Below the pieces are notes generated by a model. It was not told the origin of the DNA. It worked only from the letters and a program-made list of their open reading frames with translations, and did no database searches. The translations under genes were made by a program, and so were the position numbers. 64,000 nucleotides of DNA from Gordionus sp. m RMFG-2023 (lineage: Eukaryota; Nematomorpha; Gordioida; Chordodea; Parachordodidae), in the NCBI RefSeq assembly GCF_954871325.1, contig NC_088775.1, positions 67,371,561 through 67,435,560 of the forward strand, written 5' to 3'. This document shows, one piece after another, positions 59,261-64,000 of this stretch (its first letter is position 1; every line of letters starts with the position of its first letter).

Positions 59261-59659
59261 ATGGGTTAGACTGGGCTTAAAAAATATTTCTCAAAGTTAA
59301 TATTGGCTTAGTTTTCAAAAATTATTAGGGATTGAAATGTGCTTGAAAAAATCTTTTTAAATTTTTAAGATCTTGGATGCTTGGAAATTTTTTCCAATGT
59401 AGACTTGAACCTATATTGGGATTTTTTAATGTTAAATGTTAGTCTTATATTAATATTTTTATAAAGAAATATCTTTTACCTGTAAACTAATTATTAAATC
59501 AGAGATTTCCCATAAAGATTATAACCAATGATAAAACAAGAACTGCAACCAATGTGGTATATCGTGAGGTTATATCCGATTAATCCCGGTTTATACTAAT
59601 AAGAGTGAACATTACCTAGTATGATATTATTTTATAATTTAAACAATATATTATTTAAG

Positions 59660-60540
59660 CATCCTTTTGTCGGGCCGCACAATATGCCCTTTTATCTCTG
59701 TTGAATATTTTGTCTAACTGAAATTATACAAAGTACATTTTTAAAATTTAACTAAATTAATATAACAATTTTTAAGGATCCTACTTTTTTAAAAGCTTAC
59801 CATTTTGTTGGATCCACCATTGCTCTATTATCCCTGCTGTTTATTTTGTATAACGCACAAAAAAATATACATAGTACATTATTTTTATTATAAATAATTT
59901 TATATATGATTTTATATCTATTCCAAAAAATCGAATATTTTTTTATAATTTAAATAAATTTATATTATTTTAAGCATCCTACGCATTTTTAAGGCTATCC
60001 ATTTTCTCGGGCCGCACAATATGCCCTTTTATCTAGTACATTTTTAATATTTAATTAAATTAATATAACAATTTTTAAGGATTCTACTTTTTTAAAACTA
60101 AACCATTTTGTCGGATCCACCATTGCTCTATTATCCCTGCTGATTATTTTGTATAACGCACAAAAAATAAACATAGTACATTATTTTCATTATAAATAAT
60201 TTTATATATGATTTTATATCTATTCCAAAAAATCGAATATTTTTTATAATTTAAATAAATTTATATTATTTTAAGCATCCTACGTATTTTTAAGACTATC
60301 CATTTTGTCGGGCCGCACTGCCCTTTTATCTCTGATGAATATTTTGTCTAACTGAAAATTATACAAAGTACATTTTAAAAATTTAACTAAATTAATATAA
60401 CAATTTTTAAGGATCCTATTTTTTTCAAAGCTTACCATTTTGTCGGATCCACCATTGCTCTATTATTCCTGCTGATTATTTTGTATAATGCTCAAAAAAA
60501 TATACAAAGTACATTATTATTATTATTTTTATATATGATT
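59660..60540 (+). repeat. Array of about six related units in Helitron 2
   Basis: Alternating units of about 165-200 bp. One type has TTTTGTCGGGCCGCACAATATGCCC; the other has TTTTGTTGGATCCACCATTGCTC. The two types are related to each other. The positions of AG and GT near the block edges suggest exon-intron units like those in the other Helitrons, but here I cannot fix the frame. Confidence 0.6.
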
Positions 60541-61079
60541 TTATATCTATTCTAAAAAATCATTATATATTACAATATTTATTTTTATTCAATTAAAATT
60601 ATATATTTATTCTTAAGGTTCCTACTTTTTTTAACAATACTCCTTTTTATTCTTTCAATAAAAAATACTAAACGGGGTTTTCTATTTTTCTATTTTTATG
60701 ATTTTATATTTATTCCAAAAAAATACATATTACGGTATTTGTATATTATTTAAATTATTCTATACTTATTCACAAGGTCCTATTTTTTTAAAAAGTTTGC
60801 TAATTGATCTCTCCGAATGGTATTTAATTTTATTCCTACCTTATAAAATTAACTTGAGAATTATTTTTTTTTACTTTAGAAAACTATCCACATCTTATTT
60901 CCTCTTTATAATTATTCAAATATTGATATATCAGCCATTAATAATGAACAAATGCAAAATAAACCTTTAGAATTTCATAATAGGCTTGACAAGCCCCCCC
61001 CCCCCCCAAATTCTTTTGATGATATCCCTCCAACTACGAGATATATGCATCTAATATTGACCCATCTACTGGTTTACAG

Positions 61080-61945
61080 TATTTTAATGTTCGTTTTATT
61101 TCAATAATAATGTTTATTTATATTTTTGCCTGATTTCTTTATTTGTCTAGGCTAACCTAACCTTAATCCCTCACATTGCTACAAAACATGATGAATCTAT
61201 TAAAGATAAGCAAAAAAAATAATGACGAATAAACAAACGTCTTGCCCTATCTAGAGTTACTGGTAGCCAAAATAATAAAGAACTACGCTTGAAATTAACT
61301 CCTCTGGAGGTTTATTTTGCTTTTTTTTATCTTATCTTATGTTTTATATTTATATGTTTATTTTATTTTCATCCAATTGCCTCCAAATAATATTTCTATC
61401 ACCACTACCACAATCCCTATGCCACCTCTGCCTATTTTTTAACAAATATAAGCATTCAATTCCGTACTATCATTCACTTCTCTAGGAGTTATTATAAATA
61501 TTACTTTATCCGATTTTCATGATTATTTAGAAGAATGTTCAAACTTTAATGTGCAGTACGGCCCTTTTTATCAACTTTATTAATGGAAAAATATGCAGTA
61601 GTTCTGTCGTGGCCTTTATAACAATTCTTACTACCTTTTTATGGTTATGTTAACATTGTCGTTCATGATTCTATTTTATAGGGGGCTACCAATGCTGACA
61701 TTGACAGAAATATCATTTTGCGTTCTTCTTTTACCAGTATCCCAAGGCATAGGCATATGCCTCATCTTTATCAGGACGTAATGTGTTTTGTACACTGCTT
61801 TGGTAATCCGTCATTACTTTTATCTACAACCCTAAATGATATGAAATTGTATATTAATTATTTCCTCTCCAGACGACCTTCCAGATTTATTTTGTCGCTT
61901 TTTCCATCAAAAATAAAAATGTCAACAAGGATTTGCTCTTAATTT
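61080..61945 (+). pseudogene. Helitron_like_N remnants of Helitron 2
   Basis: In order: an exon-like block with ANLTLIPHIATKHDESIKDK (about 61150-61215), a block ending the Helitron_like_N domain (about 61380-61560) and the open piece MRSSFTSIPRHRHMPHLYQD at 61718-61942 that continues VMCFVHCFGNPSLLLS. Homologous to 11050-12530 of Helitron 1 in the same order. Disrupted by stops. Confidence 0.65.
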
Positions 61946-63053
61946 TATTAAATACACAACATAATAATTATTCATCAGTATTTTTTAAATAAATTAGCCT
62001 AAATTTATATGTCAATAAAAAATATTTTCATATATATATATAATTTGCATATAAATTTCATTAGTGTTTAATGGAATTTTTGTAATTTAAATAGATAGCA
62101 TTTTTTTTTTACTTAACATAAAAATATAGACAAATAATTTCGGAAATGCAAGACATACATTAAATTTATCTGAAAAGCAACAATAACCCTATATAATAAA
62201 CAACAAATTATTTTTTTGATATAATTTTAATTGATCTTATTACAAAAAAGTATGTCAGTTATTTTAATTATATTTGTCATGGTTCTCTAATAAGTGGTTT
62301 GCATAGGCCTTCCCAGTTTCCCTTAATACGGAATTCACATGTTTTTTTTACATATTAGACTAATTGGTAAATCAGGTATTTCCCCTTCATGTGATGACAA
62401 ATCAATTAAAAATTTAACTATCTCCTAGGTGGGAAAAAATTTTCAAAATTATAATGGGTATGACTGGGCTTGGAACCTCAAAATTAATATCAGCTTCCTG
62501 ACTTGGGAGTATCTTTTACAAATTATTAAGGGTTGAGCTGGGCTTGATAAACTTTTTTATAATTATAAGATCTTGGATGCTTCCTAATATTGTGAGCTTG
62601 GACCTTGGCATGACATCTATCGTAAAAAAATGAATAAAAATCTCATTCCCAGTCATTTTTGACGGGCTTTCTACTAGTAATATATAAAATCTTAATTGTT
62701 TTCATCATATCACTCTGGTTCTTATTTTATAGTTACAAAATGTTTCATTTCTAATGTGGCATCCTTGCCGTGTAAATAACTTATGGCTTCAGTTTATTTG
62801 CACAATTATTTCTTCTAAAGATGTCTAGTGTTTTTGTTTTAACAATTTATCTAACATAATAAATTCTGATATTAGTTAACATCGTGTGTGTCAATGTTAA
62901 CCAGCATCTATTATTTGTGTAGCTATGTAAGTTAAGATTATTAGTACAGCTGCTGAAAGCATATGATTGCATATTTTAGATAAACTATAATGATCAAATG
63001 TGTAGTCGTTTATATATCATTTAAAATGGAAGATAATCTTATAGAAATTTCAT

Positions 63054-63420
63054 TAATAGGGGGTAGGAAATATTTATTTATTTTTTTGGGGCTGGGGGGG
63101 GGGGAGTTGGTTATTATTAAATTTTGAGATGAAATAGGATAAAATTTATTGCTGTAAAAATTAATACTTTTATTATTGACCTATTATAATATAATTCATC
63201 AACCAAGTCTATATATTGCAAACAATCATAGACATTAATTTCCAAATAAAACTTTCTGCCATCCTTTTAAATATAATTTAAAAGGTTTAGACATAATAAT
63301 GCTATAATAATGAATTTATTGGGGGTTTTAATTGAATTTATTATCTAAAAAATAACTCCTTTATATTCACAAAATGTCGATAGTTGGTATTAAAGATAAA
63401 ATAATTTAAGTTATTCATTT
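63054..63420. repeat. Repeat T, inverted copy
   Basis: Reverse complement of about 7320-7620, including CAACAATCATAGACATTAAT and ATTGAATTTATTATCTAAAA blocks. It abuts and truncates the family A hAT on its left. A G10 run lies at 63098-63108. No coding capacity. Confidence 0.55.
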
Positions 63421-63555
63421 TAAAATTTCTGAAAGGAGTATCATTATAATTAAAAAGATGAAATTAATACTAGAGAAACATCGCCGCCGAAGGCTGTGAA
63501 ATTTTTTAAGGGGGGGGGGTAAGCATAGGTTTTTGAAGGGGGTTTGCATTCAGTG
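63421..63555. other. Short non-coding stretch with G-run
   Basis: No feature recognised apart from a G9 run near 63512. Confidence 0.4.
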
Positions 63556-64000
63556 AAATCCTGTTATGTAGACGCTGCCTATGGTACTTAGATGATGGCA
63601 CCCTTTGCGGTAATTCACATCAAATAAACAAAGCCCATAACCACCTCTAAACAGAATGCAGTAAAATTGGTTTAGAATTAAAAACAAAACCAAAACAGAA
63701 ATATGCTCCCTCAACCCCGAGATTACCTTTGATTTATTTAATGACTACACTATTATCGAAAAAGAAGATATCCAACTCTGGGCTCCCCATTACTTAATAA
63801 TAATATCCGAAAAAATTATCGATAAAACATTTTCTGAGAAGCAAAACTTGGAAAAGTTTACCAACCACATTCCATCGCACCAGATTTTTTACTTGCTAAA
63901 AAAGTGTTTATATCTACCTAAGATCTCACATCTCTTCCACTCATCCTCCTCATTCACCGCAAAATTTTTCATTCAACACAATATTCGCTTAAAAACCTTT
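63556..64000 (+). pseudogene. Reverse-transcriptase fragment with YLDDGT motif (window edge)
   Basis: Translation gives RRCLWYLDDGTLCGNSHQIN, the YxDD palm motif of a reverse transcriptase, followed by CSKIGLELKTKPKQK. After a frame change comes a long open stretch that includes HQIFYLLKKCLYLPKISHLF up to the window edge. The 'LLKKCLxLPKxxxLF' region resembles RT-like proteins found in many invertebrates, which I cannot place confidently in a LINE clade. One stop and one frame change are visible, so this copy is broken. It continues beyond the window. Confidence 0.6.

Larger units (their letters stand above)
58722..62677 (+). mobile_element. Helitron 2 (broken, with coding remnants)
   Basis: Starts TCTATATTATAATTTTCC right after an A (58721). 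Ends with hairpin CAGTCA-TTTTTGACGGG (stem partly decayed), CTTTCTA and CTAG (62674-62677) before a T. Removing it rejoins family A hAT sequence exactly (GATAA|TAATATATA), which confirms both ends. It contains tandem repeats in its first half and Helitron_like_N-type remnants near 61.0-61.95 kb. No Rep or helicase domain was found. 3,956 bp. Confidence 0.88.
42282..63053 (-). mobile_element. Family A hAT, copy 4: outermost shell of the six-level nest
   Basis: Left end CAGTGGCGTCACCAGGGG at 42282, reverse orientation. Family A sequence runs 42282-42443, resumes at 57959, is interrupted by the Helitron at 58722-62677 and continues to about 63053, where it stops abruptly against repeat T. Without the insertions about 1.3-1.4 kb of the 1.95-kb family remains, so the far end is truncated. 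Its own 8-bp duplication therefore cannot be checked. Confidence 0.8.

Overview
The window is about three-quarters A+T and consists almost entirely of transposable elements; I see very little host coding sequence. It looks like an invertebrate animal genome. The reasons are a piggyBac/PGBD-type transposase with a 44-bp intron, ZMYM-like and BED-like hAT transposases, Helitrons with Helitron_like_N coding segments, a Ginger-like integrase gene fused to an OTU protease domain, and one exon of a mitochondrial short-chain acyl-CoA dehydrogenase. Introns inside the mobile genes are very short (about 38-62 bp). I cannot name the species from sequence alone.

1-8 kb: a decayed ZMYM-like hAT (312-3663) with a small hAT MITE inside it, the probable first coding exon of an ACADS-like gene (4294-4479, minus), a BED-type hAT remnant (5.2-6.3 kb) and a duplicated 245-bp repeat. 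8-23 kb: three copies of a 1.95-kb non-autonomous hAT family with CAGTGGCGTCGC-type ends (here 'family A'), a minus-strand Helitron (10246-13995), and a hAT whose ends start CAGGGTTGCC ('family N', 18884-22497). The last two A and N insertions split a stretch that looks like pieces of a host gene. 23-42 kb: a heavily broken Ty3/gypsy fossil on the minus strand, pulled apart by three large insertions: an integrase+OTU DNA transposon with 8-bp target duplication (23917-29408), a hAT (30761-37315) that itself holds a Helitron (31831-37181), and a second, opposite-facing integrase element (about 38.05-42.16 kb) that holds another hAT. 42-63 kb: a six-level nest. Family A hAT contains family N hAT, which contains a hAT with CAGAGTTGGG ends, which contains a hAT with CGGATCGG-rich ends, which contains a young Ty3/gypsy retrotransposon with two LTRs that look identical by eye, which contains an apparently intact piggyBac-like transposon (51960-54406). 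Side insertions are another family A copy (44113-46111) and a third Helitron (58722-62677). The last kilobase holds a repeat shared with the 7-kb region and a fragment of a reverse transcriptase with a YLDD motif.

The most unusual signals are: (i) the integrase-OTU transposon with long terminal inverted repeats and an exact 8-bp target duplication; (ii) arrays of tandemly duplicated, in-frame, phase-0 exon-intron units in the Helitron coding regions (20-codon, 21-codon and 40-codon exons); (iii) a piggyBac-type element flanked by a 6-bp TTATAG duplication instead of TTAA; and (iv) the six-level nest, in which target duplications fix the order of insertion.
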